Source: Verrucomicrobiaceae bacterium (GTDB taxonomy: Bacteria; Verrucomicrobiota; Verrucomicrobiia; Verrucomicrobiales; Verrucomicrobiaceae). From it: a DNA stretch of 53,590 nt. Where the stretch lies: positions 1 to 53,590 of the forward strand of contig JAEUHN010000023.1 of assembly GCA_016795365.1 (NCBI GenBank), read 5' to 3'. The notes under the pieces were generated by a model, which was not told the origin of the DNA, did no database searches, and saw only the letters and a program-made list of their open reading frames with translations. The translations under genes and the position numbers were made by a program. Positions 6,881 to 14,494 of this stretch are shown here, piece by piece (within the stretch, counting starts at the first letter, position 1; every line of letters starts with the position of its first letter).

Positions 6881-7925
6881 TTATGAAAAATCAGATTCAT
6901 AAGCAATGCCGGGCTCCTTCACTGTTGGGTTTGGTCCGCCACTGTCCTTGTCGAGATACCAAGGCACCAGTGGTGCTTTGGGTTCCCAGACTCGCTGAGC
7001 CGTAGGTTTAACCGAAAACTCCGAAGCTGCAAACGCTGCTTCGAACTGGCGGTCCTCTTGCGCCTTCATGTAGCGCTCAGTCATGGCAACCACGTCTTCT
7101 AAAGGTCCAGCGCTTGTCCACGATCCCAAGCGCCACCGCTGGCGTCTTCTTGAGCGTCTCGTGAACGCGAACCAGATTGTAAACGAAGATGTGAATCGAA
7201 GCAGTGAGCGCGTGGTTGTCCCAGTCCTTCGAGTATGCCAGCGTCTTCCGTGCGCAGCGCTTGTTTCCCTGGCGCATGGTCAGGAAGAACCGTTCGATGT
7301 GGCAAACCGTAGAACTGCGCAGATCCGGCGCGCCTGTGATCCCCTTGCGCTCGACACCAACTAAAGGGTTCACGCGCATTGTTTGCCATGTGGGAGCATC
7401 TACACGAACCTTCTGAAACAGCTTGGTTTCCTGGGCATAATCAACGCGCCCTTCAAAAGCTGCCGGGATTGTGTGGAGGTAGCTTTGAAGCTGGTCCGAT
7501 GTGATCTGAACGCGACCAAGGACTCGGCTTGCCAGATCGTGCGCGAAGCTACGGGCGGCCTTGCCGTTACGCTTGCCAGTGCGCCAGTTGATGATTGCCT
7601 TGGAATCAGGATCAATGCTTGCCCACAGCCAGCAGTCGCCTCGCTCGGGATTCTCCATTTGCTCCTGGCGCGACATACGCTCTTTGTGCGTGTGGACGTA
7701 GGCCCATTGTTCATCGAGTTCCAGACGGTTCACGCTCAGGTTGCGGAAATGCTCGTTGTGCCAGGCTTCACAGGCTTCACAGGCTTCGCCCGTTTCCTGG
7801 ATCACACGCAGCACGCCATGCTTGCCCACCTTGAACATGCGACACACGCTGTTGATGGCGATCCCCTCGCACAGCGCGGCGAGGATTAAAGCACGTTTGC
7901 CTGAGTCGATTCTTTGATTTGCCAT
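6881..7925 (-). pseudogene. IS1-family transposase, frameshifted near its C-terminus
   Basis: A fused InsAB-like transposase. It has an N-terminal helix-turn-helix (GIAINSVCRMFKVGKHGVLR, about residues 16-35), then the catalytic domain with candidate DDE residues in ELDEQWAYV, SIDPDSKAIINW and ITSDQLQSY, and a C-terminal ERFFLTMRQGNKRCARK helix. The main frame ends prematurely at 7077 after VDKRWT. The family continuation LEDVVAMTERYMKAQ is in the neighbouring frame and runs to 6881. Removing one base of the AAA run at 7101-7103 (TTT on the coding strand) rejoins the two parts. Either the gene is broken or a sequencing error occurred; the site does not resemble the A6C slippery site of classical IS1. 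A 9-bp tandem triplication near 7763-7787 encodes the repeat EACEACEA. Confidence 0.8.
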
Positions 7926-7934
7926 GTTGGTATT

Positions 7935-7974
7935 ATGCGCATATATTCATCCCATGCAAGGAAATAATGCGCAT
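7935..7974. promoter_or_regulatory. Paired ATGCGCAT palindromes, candidate operator
   Basis: Two copies of the palindrome ATGCGCAT begin at 7935 and 7967, exactly 32 bp (three helical turns) apart. They flank the start of the ribbon-helix-helix-like gene in the divergent region it shares with the transposase. The left copy extends to the perfect 10-bp palindrome TATGCGCATA. The arrangement suits cooperative binding by a small dimeric repressor. Confidence 0.5.
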
Positions 7975-8160
7975 GAAATCAATTTAACAGAAGCGCCAGC
8001 ACGAGGCGGTGCTCGTGCTGGCGCTGGTCGTCCCTCCCAGGGCAAGACGCGAATCAATCTCACGCTGAACAGCGATCTGGTTGAACGCGCCCGCGCCAAG
8101 GAGGGCAACCTTTCCCGGCTCCTAGACCGGCTTCTTGCCGATTGGCTTCGTGGTTTGTAG
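7954..8160 (+). CDS. Ribbon-helix-helix-like DNA-binding passenger protein
   Basis: A 68-residue protein. After a glycine/alanine-rich segment (RGGARAGAGRPSQG) comes a beta-strand/helix/helix pattern, TRINLTLNSDLVERARAKEG then LSRLLDRLLADWLRGL, typical of ribbon-helix-helix antitoxins and plasmid copy regulators (CcdA/MetJ fold). The ATG at 7954 is preferred over an upstream alternative start at 7924 that overlaps the transposase start. It is divergent from the transposase, so a natural role is repression of transposase and of itself through the ATGCGCAT pair. No toxin partner was recognised next to it, unless one of the small neighbouring genes serves. Confidence 0.65.
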   Translation: MQGNNAHEINLTEAPARGGARAGAGRPSQGKTRINLTLNSDLVERARAKEGNLSRLLDRLLADWLRGL

Positions 8161-8180
8161 CGGACTCGCCGCCTTATCTA

Positions 8181-8327
8181 TTAGGCTGCGGCATCAACCC
8201 ACAAGGGAAAGACTCGACCGTTCTTCGGATAGATCCTTTGGCCTGTCTTGCGACAGGTGATCCAGGGCCGGAAGATCAATACCTTCCCCTCAGGCGGAGG
8301 GATGGGCAGATACAATTGCTTAGCCAT
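8181..8327 (-). CDS. 48-residue passenger protein, function unknown
   Basis: A short frame encoding MAKQLYLPIPPPEGKVLIF followed by RPWITCRKTGQRIYPKNGR and ending VDAAA. It is well composed (basic, with aromatic and proline-containing motifs) and converges with the ribbon-helix-helix-like gene. The TCRKTGQRIYP segment looks like a small metal- or nucleic-acid-binding knuckle but has only one cysteine. No upstream ribosome binding site is obvious. Confidence 0.4.
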   Translation of the reverse strand: MAKQLYLPIPPPEGKVLIFRPWITCRKTGQRIYPKNGRVFPLWVDAAA

Positions 8328-8730
8328 ATTAATGTCAGTCAACTGAATCGCTGACGCCCACCTGTTAAGGTGCCGTTGACATTGGAAGCATTTCCGGTAA
8401 TTTGGATGGCCTTGTAAGCGCTCCTAATTGATCCGGTTTCCTCTGCTCCAGCGTCAGCTTGTTGCGGGGACTACTGGTGAAATTCGAGTCTCCGGTCCGG
8501 TTGTCTGCTCTAACAGATGGCCGGACCGTTTTACTATTCGGCGAGGAACGCACTCGACTCGTCTGTGCGCCCTCTGCGGACTAATGGCATCGTGAAATCA
8601 TGGGTTGTGGTCTAGGATGGGAAAATCTGTTGAAGAGTGATGGTTTCATGTCTCTGTGCCCCTGTCTGAGTTATTCAGACCAACATCACTCTATGAGAAC
8701 GGCGGGAGCGAGAGCTTTCGCCGTTCTTAT
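8328..8730. other. Non-coding part of the transposon with several hairpins
   Basis: No credible gene. Besides the terminator at 8493-8532 it contains GTCTGA/TCAGAC (8664-8680) and a 9-bp stem AGAACGGCG/CGCCGTTCT (8696-8727). The latter lies just downstream of the 274-aa minus-strand gene and is followed on the plus strand by TTATTTAT. Confidence 0.4.
8493..8532 (+). terminator. Rho-independent terminator-like stem-loop
   Basis: CGGTCCGG pairs with CCGGACCG. The stem continues inward through three G-U pairs and TCTG/CAGA to give 15 pairs around a 6-base loop, followed by TTTT. It faces the plus strand. Confidence 0.6.
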
Positions 8731-9555
8731 TTATGGGCTGTCCAACTCATCGACAATCATCGTGACTCCGAGCCAACTGCAAATTCGCTGAAGCTCAGCC
8801 TCTGTCACAGAGATCGGTGCCGTCATTGTAAATTTCCGCTGCTTGTGCCGATCAAGATACAATGTGTGGGTTTGCGTATCCGGGTCAACGACCGGCTCAG
8901 GCATGGAATCAATGACATTCGACTTGGGCGAGGTCGGTGCACCTCCGGCGCTCTTCACGGTGCCGTCACCAAGCATTAATCCGCCAAAACGAAGAGAATC
9001 GTTAAGCACTTCAGCGCACCTTTTAGCGCAAGGTTTGGTAACGCTGTAAACGCGCTCGATGTCATTAGATACAAGTTCGGTATTCAACCGGCGTCCCGAC
9101 AATTTACTAACCCATTGAGCGTAGTATTGATGGTGAGTTGCGGCCTGAGCTAGAGCCTTTTCACGATCCCCTTCCTCGGTTGGCTGGATAATATCACGCG
9201 CCCTCACCGTCAATTCTACGCCGTTAGAGACAATCAATCCAAAGTGACGCGCCGAAACCAGCCTCCGATAAAATGGAGTAGAACTAGCACTCTTGTAGCC
9301 AAATGCATGAGCAACCTCATCCATTTTTGCCGCCTCTAACCCATCAGTGTGAATCTTTGTGATCACACGGACAATCTCTTCTAAATCAAACAACGGTAGT
9401 TCAATGGTCGAATCCTTTTTACCATTGGTGGCCTTTGGGGATTCTTCGACGGGACTCGTTTTTGCAACGGGCTCTTGAACCGCGTCCGTTTGATTTGCTG
9501 GCTGGGTAGGGGTATCCCGTTCCAGCCCCGGCTCCAGGGTAGTAACATCACTCAT
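8731..9555 (-). CDS. Passenger protein with winged-helix-like core
   Basis: A 274-residue protein. It has a low-complexity N-terminal tail (about residues 1-50), then a region with helix-turn-helix character (VITKIHTDGLEAAKMDEVAHAF; FGYKSASSTPFYRRLVSARH; FGLIVSNGVELTVRARDII) resembling DNA-binding modules that compare several half-sites. A helical middle part follows, and the C-terminus again predicts a mixed alpha/beta domain ending MIVDELDSP. It is the largest passenger of the IS1-type element, with its ATG at 9553-9555. I do not recognise the family. A regulator, or a target- or end-binding accessory of transposition, are possibilities. Confidence 0.6.
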   Translation of the reverse strand: MSDVTTLEPGLERDTPTQPANQTDAVQEPVAKTSPVEESPKATNGKKDSTIELPLFDLEEIVRVITKIHTDGLEAAKMDEVAHAFGYKSASSTPFYRRLVSARHFGLIVSNGVELTVRARDIIQPTEEGDREKALAQAATHHQYYAQWVSKLSGRRLNTELVSNDIERVYSVTKPCAKRCAEVLNDSLRFGGLMLGDGTVKSAGGAPTSPKSNVIDSMPEPVVDPDTQTHTLYLDRHKQRKFTMTAPISVTEAELQRICSWLGVTMIVDELDSP

Positions 9556-9645
9556 GATTGAGTCCTACTTGAGACTCGCTTGAGTGTCAAAAGCAAAAAT
9601 CTGATTTTTCGTGAGTGAGGTGAATGAATCCTGATTGGAGATAAT

Positions 9646-9798
9646 TCACCCCCTTCCGGTTCGCCCTTTGGCCTTATGGAAAGCCCGCCGAAGAACCTCG
9701 CTTCCAAGCAAGTCCTCGCCCTTTGGCGGCGCGGTCTTCGTGACCTTTGCAACCTGCTTCGCTGTGATCTTGTTCGTGTCCTTTTTGAGGCGCTTCAT
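9646..9798 (-). CDS. 50-residue basic passenger protein
   Basis: A short frame with MKRLKKDTNKITAKQVAKV at the start and FHKAKGRTGRG at the end, 91 bp upstream of the 274-aa gene on the same strand. Its start codon abuts a perfect 15-bp palindrome. The lysine/arginine-rich composition suggests nucleic-acid binding. No family was recognised; the adjoining palindrome supports it being real and self-regulated. Confidence 0.45.
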   Translation of the reverse strand: MKRLKKDTNKITAKQVAKVTKTAPPKGEDLLGSEVLRRAFHKAKGRTGRG

Positions 9799-9813
9799 GC
9801 CGATATTATCGGC
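9799..9813. promoter_or_regulatory. Perfect palindrome GCCGATATTATCGGC at a gene start
   Basis: A 15-bp perfect dyad sits directly against the ATG of the 50-residue gene, inside the right end of the transposon and 43 bp from the right inverted repeat. An operator or a transposase/host-factor site near the element end are both plausible. Confidence 0.45.
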
Positions 9814-9855
9814 CTTTGACGGTCAAAATCCAAGCCTTGAATTACCATACTTAAA

Positions 9856-9868
9856 CGGCACCGACACC
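9856..9868 (-). repeat. Right terminal inverted repeat
   Basis: CGGCACCGACACC, exact inverse of the left end; followed immediately by the target duplication. Confidence 0.85.
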
Positions 9869-9876
9869 AACCTAAT
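9869..9876 (+). repeat. Right target-site duplication AACCTAAT
   Basis: Exact copy of the 8 bases that precede the left inverted repeat. Confidence 0.85.
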
Positions 9877-10278
9877 GGCCGTGAGTCAGATGAAATGGGG
9901 CGTTTGTCGGGCATCGCCTCATGCCTTGGGTTGAGTTCCTGTGGGGCTACGTTTCGGGCCTTGCGGTTGATGAAGATGCTCCTGCACGTGGCGGTCGGCG
10001 GTATGCGATGGCTGAGGTTCTCTGATCAGATCTGACCGATCCACGAAATCACGTGGGCCATCCGCCTGCCGCCCCAGGCCTAGATTTCACCCCTGTTAGC
10101 GACTTCCGATTTTCCGGCCTCCCGGCAAGGCCAGCCAGCGTGCTACGCCAGACTCCACCGAACCCTCGGAGCCTCGGGCACGTCGGTCACGGGACCCGGC
10201 TGGCCATTGGAGTCCTCACATTTATCGGCACCGATCCGCTTCCAGTCTCCCGCAAGATCAACGCCGGAGCCCATGCCG
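9877..10278. other. Non-coding flank of the transposon
   Basis: I see no credible gene in these 400 bp. On the minus strand the frame beyond the stop of the GH5-like gene stays open for about 50 codons in a shifted frame, which could be a decayed C-terminal extension, but no domain is recognisable. Confidence 0.4.
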
Positions 10279-11358
10279 CTATCGACGCGCCCTTCCAGTG
10301 ATGGACGCGATGTAGTCGAAGAAGGCCCGCTTCCGTTCGGACGAGATGCCCCAGTTCACCGGCGGCGATTGATACCCCTCTTGCAGATCCTCGCCCTTGC
10401 GGCGGTAGTCAAACCAGCCCCAGGACACATGCCCCGCCACCGCCGCTGCGGCATTGTTCTCCACCTTGTCAAAGCCCTCATGGTCATCCTCATTGAACAG
10501 GATCGGCATCGGACGGTAACCCGGCACCGCACGCGCCTGCTTGATCATCTGCGTGATGCGGTTTGGATCCTTCACCCCGTTCCCGTGCATCAGCAGGAAG
10601 TCCGATACACGCACCACATTCGCCTTCGGCACCGTGCCCCCGCCGTAGCTCGTGCCTGCCAGCAGCCGTCGGCCTTCATGCCGGGTCTGCTTCACGCGCT
10701 CGATCAGTTCATGCACCCGTTCCGGTTTGAGAATCTCGTGATCGTAAGCCTTCACGTTGCACTCATTGTTCACCTCGATCAGCACATGGCGCCAGCCGCC
10801 GCGCAGCACCCACTTCGTCGCCTCGACGGTCCCACGGACCACCGCCGCCTCGTCGCGCAGCCGCTCATCCTGGCCAAAGTAGAAGTATCCCAGAATGGCC
10901 ACCATCCCGTGCGCATCGGCCGCATCCAGCACCCGCTTCATCCGGTTCATGAAGGCCGGGCGCAGCGCTCCATCCGGCTCAAACGCACCCGTGTCCCAGG
11001 GTTGTGACTTCGAGTAGCCCTCCGGCGACCCACCTTGCAGATTGATGGTGAAGCCCAGCATCCCATGCGCCTTCCAGGACGGCATCGCCGCGATGAATTC
11101 GCTCACGTTTCTCTCCGCATCCCACCGACCCGTGTCCGCATACGCCCAGCGCTTCGCCGTCTCCGCATTCAGATCATCGAACACCCCCTGGACCATGCGC
11201 GAATTCATGAGCAGCCCCTCCACCCGGTGCCCCTGCCAGGTGCGCCCCTCATAGGTAGGCCGACCATTGAGATAAAAGTCGTCGCCCACGATGCTCACCT
11301 CCGTGCCCGCCCAGACCGAGCCCGCCAACACCAGCCACCATGAGAAATGCCGTATCAT
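10279..11358 (-). CDS. Secreted GH5-like glycoside hydrolase
   Basis: A 359-residue protein starting MIRHFSWWLVLAGSVWAG, a short signal peptide, followed by a (beta/alpha)8-type hydrolase. Seen: FINLQGGSPEGY-like loop residues near the first strands, AHGMVAILGYFYFGQDE, the acid/base-like motif VLIEVNNECN (asparagine-glutamate at the end of strand 4 as in clan GH-A), MHGN, and the nucleophile-like PILFNEDDHEG near strand 7. This is the two-glutamate layout of clan GH-A; GH5 is the closest guess. The substrate is unknown. An in-frame extension to 11628 is rejected because it would place the signal peptide internally. Confidence 0.7.
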   Translation of the reverse strand: MIRHFSWWLVLAGSVWAGTEVSIVGDDFYLNGRPTYEGRTWQGHRVEGLLMNSRMVQGVFDDLNAETAKRWAYADTGRWDAERNVSEFIAAMPSWKAHGMLGFTINLQGGSPEGYSKSQPWDTGAFEPDGALRPAFMNRMKRVLDAADAHGMVAILGYFYFGQDERLRDEAAVVRGTVEATKWVLRGGWRHVLIEVNNECNVKAYDHEILKPERVHELIERVKQTRHEGRRLLAGTSYGGGTVPKANVVRVSDFLLMHGNGVKDPNRITQMIKQARAVPGYRPMPILFNEDDHEGFDKVENNAAAAVAGHVSWGWFDYRRKGEDLQEGYQSPPVNWGISSERKRAFFDYIASITGRARR

Positions 11359-12072
11359 TGGTGCCCGCCAACGCAGCCCAGCCCCTCGATGTTTCGCATG
11401 CTTGCCGACCATCCAGACTAAACCCAGCCCCGACAGCGTGCCCTCCACGCAGAACCTCCCGCTCCGACCGACCGACGCCACCCCAGGCAGCGGCCCCCTC
11501 ATGCCAAAGCCCGAGCACGGATCCCCTCCGACCTGCTCATGGCGATTCGGGTCGAGTCCCTGCATGTTCGTTAGCGGTTGCCGCAGCTCAGGCAGATCCG
11601 CCAAGGCCTCAGGCACGGAGCGCCTCACCTCAGGCCCTCACGGATTGACCTCAGTCAAGCCATGGCTTTGCCCAGTTCCACCCGCCCTGACCTAAGGCCA
11701 GCGCTTCTTCTCGTCAGCCACACCGAGCCTTCCCTCAGCCCCGCAACGGCTATCCTCAGGCCCGCTGTTCCTTGACTCAGGAAACCGTTTCCTGAGTCAA
11801 GGCCACGCCTTCCTGACCCTAGGCTCCCCTTTCCTGCCCCTGCCCCCGAGAACCGCAGGCACCCCTGCTGCATCCCCTCGTTCCCGCTGGAAGCCCCGCC
11901 AGACAAGGAACGCAGCGCCATGAGCATGGTTTTGAAGAGCGATTCCGGCTCCGCGATTAGGGAGCAGACGGTCAGAATCGCCTTGCTTTGATTATTGAAA
12001 TTATGGTAAAGTGAATAAATACCACTTAATCCCCACTTTGCCCCGGAACCCAGACGAGCCCGCATTCCCCTT
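11359..12072. repeat. Degenerate CCTCAGGC-rich repeat tract, no clear gene
   Basis: This 714-bp stretch contains many imperfect copies of a CTCAGGC/CCTGA-type motif with spacing near 21 bp between 11570 and 11800, and a long perfect hairpin at 11770-11802. The minus strand is open across much of it (GLRSG/GLREG-like 7-residue periodicity), but that follows from the repeat and I do not call a gene. An AT-richer patch near 11990-12020 (TTGAAATTATGG) may hold the promoter of the Fn3 gene. Confidence 0.4.
11770..11802. repeat. Perfect 15-bp inverted repeat with 3-base loop
   Basis: CCTTGACTCAGGAAA and its exact reverse complement are separated by CCG. There is no T-run, so it is not a standard terminator. 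It is the most perfect member of the degenerate CTCAGG repeats around it. Confidence 0.8.
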
Positions 12073-12918
12073 ATGAACCCCACCAGCCACCCCGCCCCAG
12101 TCCAGGCACGGATTCACTCCGTGGAACCCCGCTTCCCTCAGCCCAAAGGCACCGCGCGCCAGCTCGTAGCACCCGGTGACCAACCACGCGAAGCCCGAGC
12201 CACCCAACGCATCGCCACCCGCTCCACCGCTTCCGTTCGTGTGGCGCTGCCCCTGGCGATCTCTGATGACCGCGCCCTCCTCCCCGGCACCGCGCAGATC
12301 AAACTGGAACTCCAGCCCCGCACCGATGCCGAACTCATCACCTTCGCCGAAGGCCACGCCGCCGCCCTGGTGGACAATCCCCTGTTTCCTCAGCCCGTGC
12401 CCAGCGCCAATGACTTTGACACCCGGCTCGCCGCCTTCGAGGCCACCCTCGCCGAGGTCGAGAACCTCCGCGTCCAGCTCCTCAATCTCACCCAGCAGAA
12501 GGACCAGCTCCGCCGCGAACTCGAAGCCACCTTCAACCAACGCGCTGCCTACATCCAGCTCGTCAGCCAGGGCAACCCCGACGCCATCGCCAGCGCCGGA
12601 CTCTCCACCCGTCGCCCCCGCATACGCACCGGCACCCTGCCCCCGCCGGAGAACCTCATCGCCAGCGTCACCCAGATCCCCGGCCAGCTCCTCCTCACCT
12701 GGGACACCGTGCGCGGCGTCCGCAGTTTCCAGCTCGAGTTTGCCCTCCTCACCGACGGCGAACCACCCCAGTGGACCACCCTCTACATCGGCGGCCAATT
12801 ACGACACCTCGCCACCGACCTCACCCCCGGCCAACGCTACGCCTTCCGCCTCGCCACCATCGGCGGCAAAGACGGCCGCAGCGCCTGGAGCCCGGTCGTG
12901 GAGAGGATGGTGGCATGA
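12073..12918 (+). CDS. Fibronectin type III domain protein
   Basis: A 281-residue protein. The N-terminal 60 residues are low complexity. A central coiled-coil-like helix lies at about residues 120-165 (ATLAEVENLRVQLLNLTQQ). The C-terminal ~85 residues form a fibronectin type III fold: PENLIASVTQIPGQLLLTWD, a middle strand pair, and LTPGQRYAFRLATIGGKDG, ending SAWSPVVERM. No signal peptide is visible. Proteins of this type (helix plus a single Fn3) recur in Verrucomicrobia; the role is unknown. The first ATG is used, but a later start is possible because the N-terminus looks poorly conserved. Confidence 0.65.
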   Translation: MNPTSHPAPVQARIHSVEPRFPQPKGTARQLVAPGDQPREARATQRIATRSTASVRVALPLAISDDRALLPGTAQIKLELQPRTDAELITFAEGHAAALVDNPLFPQPVPSANDFDTRLAAFEATLAEVENLRVQLLNLTQQKDQLRRELEATFNQRAAYIQLVSQGNPDAIASAGLSTRRPRIRTGTLPPPENLIASVTQIPGQLLLTWDTVRGVRSFQLEFALLTDGEPPQWTTLYIGGQLRHLATDLTPGQRYAFRLATIGGKDGRSAWSPVVERMVA

Positions 12919-13096
12919 AGGGCAAGTAAATCGCTCTTCTTATTCACCTGCGTTTTACAAACCAGGCACCAAGGATGTCCCGAACAAGTTCGAGCTCCCG
13001 GTAAATCGACGATTCGGAGATGGTGCATGTCAGCACCGACGGAATGTGGTGGCGAACCGCCAACCAACAGTCACTGGCTGGGGGAGTGGTTGACCA
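12919..13096. other. Boundary of the first defense cassette
   Basis: Base composition drops here relative to the Fn3 gene. A minus-strand frame over 12944-13060 contains ISESSIYRELELVRDILG, which resembles a helix-turn-helix recognition helix of a regulator and might be a gene remnant. The motif is too short to be sure. GGGGGAG at about 13080 is the likely ribosome binding site of the methyltransferase gene. Confidence 0.25.
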
Positions 13097-14494
13097 TTGA
13101 TACTTGGTTGTAAAGCCGGGCGCTCTCAGCAGTGTAACGGTTCGGTGAACAAGCCCCGCGACACATCCTCCGCGTTCAACAAGCTCGTTTCGGTTTATCA
13201 ATCGGAAGGTGGGGCCGTTCCCGTAAGCTTCCGAACTCTTGTGGATTGGCTTCCCTACAATTCACCGCGATACACGCACGGGCTACACGCATATCCGGCG
13301 AAGGTGATCCCGCAGATTCCCCATTTCTTTCTAAGCTGTCACGCACTCCTATCGCCCCGATCTGTTGTGCTGGATCCCTTCGGCGGGTCTGGAACCGTGG
13401 CGCTTGAAGCTTGCTTAGGGGGACACCAAGCTGTGGCATCAGACTCGAATCCTCTCGCTCGGTTACTAATGCAGGTAAAGACAACGCCAATCTCACCAGA
13501 TCATCTCAAGAGATCAATTGATCGGCTACGCAAAATGGTGGCTCAGTCTCGCACAACAACGCCACCGCCTGTCGTCAACGTGCATTACTGGTATCATAAG
13601 GACACCATCAAACAGCTCGCTCGCGTTGCGGCAAGTCTCAGCAAGCTATCAAACTCGGCCTTCAAGCGCCTCGCACAAGCAGCCCTTTCTGCAACGGCCC
13701 GAAAACTTAGTCTTGCTGACCCTCGGGTAGCAGTGCCGGTGCGTCTCAAGCCCGAGCGTTATTCTCAGAGTCATCCGTTGTTCAAGAAGTCGGCAGCAAT
13801 TTTGCAATCGATTGCCGAAGCTGATGCCACTGCTGTCTTTTTCAAAGTGCTTGAGCAGTATGCTTCCCTTGTTGGGCAGCTATGGCCAGTGCGGGATAGA
13901 ATGGGCGAATTGGAGCATGTTTATGCCAACTCATTGGGCTCGGGGCGCTCGACAATGACAAGCCAACCTGAGGGCAGTGTAGACGCCATTGTCACCTCAC
14001 CTCCTTACTTGGGTGCACAGAAATACATCCGCGCGTCATCGCTGAGTCTCGGGTGGCTCTCGATGACAGAGCCTAATCAGCTCCGCTCGCTGGAGGATCA
14101 ATCAATTGGCAGGGAACATTTTCCGTCAAAGGCCTACAACAATGAGCCAAGGTGTCCGCTTCCCGAGGCGGAAAGCTTGCTCAAATTGGTGCATCTCAAG
14201 AATCCCCTCCGTGCTCACATCGCGTCACGCTATTTGATCGAGATGCACGAGGTGATTGCAAATTGTTATCGAGTGCTTCGTCGCGGTGGCAATCTCGTTC
14301 TTGTGAGTGGGTGTAACATGATATGCTGCGAAGTCTTTGACACTACGGCATTCCTTCAAAAGATTTGCACTCGACTCGGCTTCCACCAGACTCTGGAAGT
14401 CACTGATGTGATAAAGTCACGGGGTCTAATGACACGCCGAAATAAGACTGCGGCCGTGATTCCGCTTGAGTCTGTTACCGTCTTTCAAAAATGA
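13097..14494 (+). CDS. DNA methyltransferase of four-gene cassette
   Basis: Probable DNA N4-cytosine or N6-adenine methyltransferase. Seen in order: HGLHAYPAKVIPQIP at about residues 56-70, motif I DPFGGSGTVALEA at about 92-104 with DSNPLA after it, a helical insert of roughly 180 residues, and the catalytic SPPYLG at about 300, then VLRRGGNLVLVSG. The motif I-before-SPPY order is that of beta-group-like or type-ISP/DUF1156-like enzymes. The long middle insert probably holds target recognition. The start is uncertain: TTG at 13097 has a good GGGGGAG upstream, and GTG at 13145 is an alternative. Its stop overlaps the next ATG (ATGA), so the two proteins are translationally coupled. Codon use is less GC-rich than the core genes, which suggests transfer. 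Confidence 0.8.
   Translation: MILGCKAGRSQQCNGSVNKPRDTSSAFNKLVSVYQSEGGAVPVSFRTLVDWLPYNSPRYTHGLHAYPAKVIPQIPHFFLSCHALLSPRSVVLDPFGGSGTVALEACLGGHQAVASDSNPLARLLMQVKTTPISPDHLKRSIDRLRKMVAQSRTTTPPPVVNVHYWYHKDTIKQLARVAASLSKLSNSAFKRLAQAALSATARKLSLADPRVAVPVRLKPERYSQSHPLFKKSAAILQSIAEADATAVFFKVLEQYASLVGQLWPVRDRMGELEHVYANSLGSGRSTMTSQPEGSVDAIVTSPPYLGAQKYIRASSLSLGWLSMTEPNQLRSLEDQSIGREHFPSKAYNNEPRCPLPEAESLLKLVHLKNPLRAHIASRYLIEMHEVIANCYRVLRRGGNLVLVSGCNMICCEVFDTTAFLQKICTRLGFHQTLEVTDVIKSRGLMTRRNKTAAVIPLESVTVFQK

Larger units (their letters stand above)
6863..9868. mobile_element. 3.0-kb IS1-type transposon with passenger genes
   Basis: The element is 3006 bp, bounded by inverted repeats whose outer 13 bases are identical (GGTGTCGGTGCCG) and flanked by an exact 8-bp target duplication. 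It holds an IS1-type transposase on the minus strand and, in the remaining 1.9 kb, a ribbon-helix-helix-like gene, two very small genes, a 274-aa unknown protein and several hairpins. Most IS1-family elements are under 1.2 kb, so this is an enlarged, passenger-carrying member. The intact target duplication means the whole 3 kb moved as a unit. Confidence 0.85.

Noticed and set aside
7924..7978. dif-like XerCD site for the filamentous prophage
   Set aside because: ATGCGCAT recalls one dif half-site, but the other half does not fit and the site lies inside the transposon, not at the prophage edge.
10050..10281. Shifted-frame continuation of the GH5-like gene past its stop
   Set aside because: Open for about 50 codons but without any recognisable domain; the stop fits the end of a GH-A barrel, so no frameshift is claimed.
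11655..12083. Long minus-strand frame rich in GLR/SG motifs
   Set aside because: Its periodicity follows from the repeats in the DNA; no start signal or family similarity.
12837..13201. Minus-strand frames over the start of the defense cassette
   Set aside because: They overlap the methyltransferase start; the helix-turn-helix resemblance is limited to about 20 residues and may be chance.
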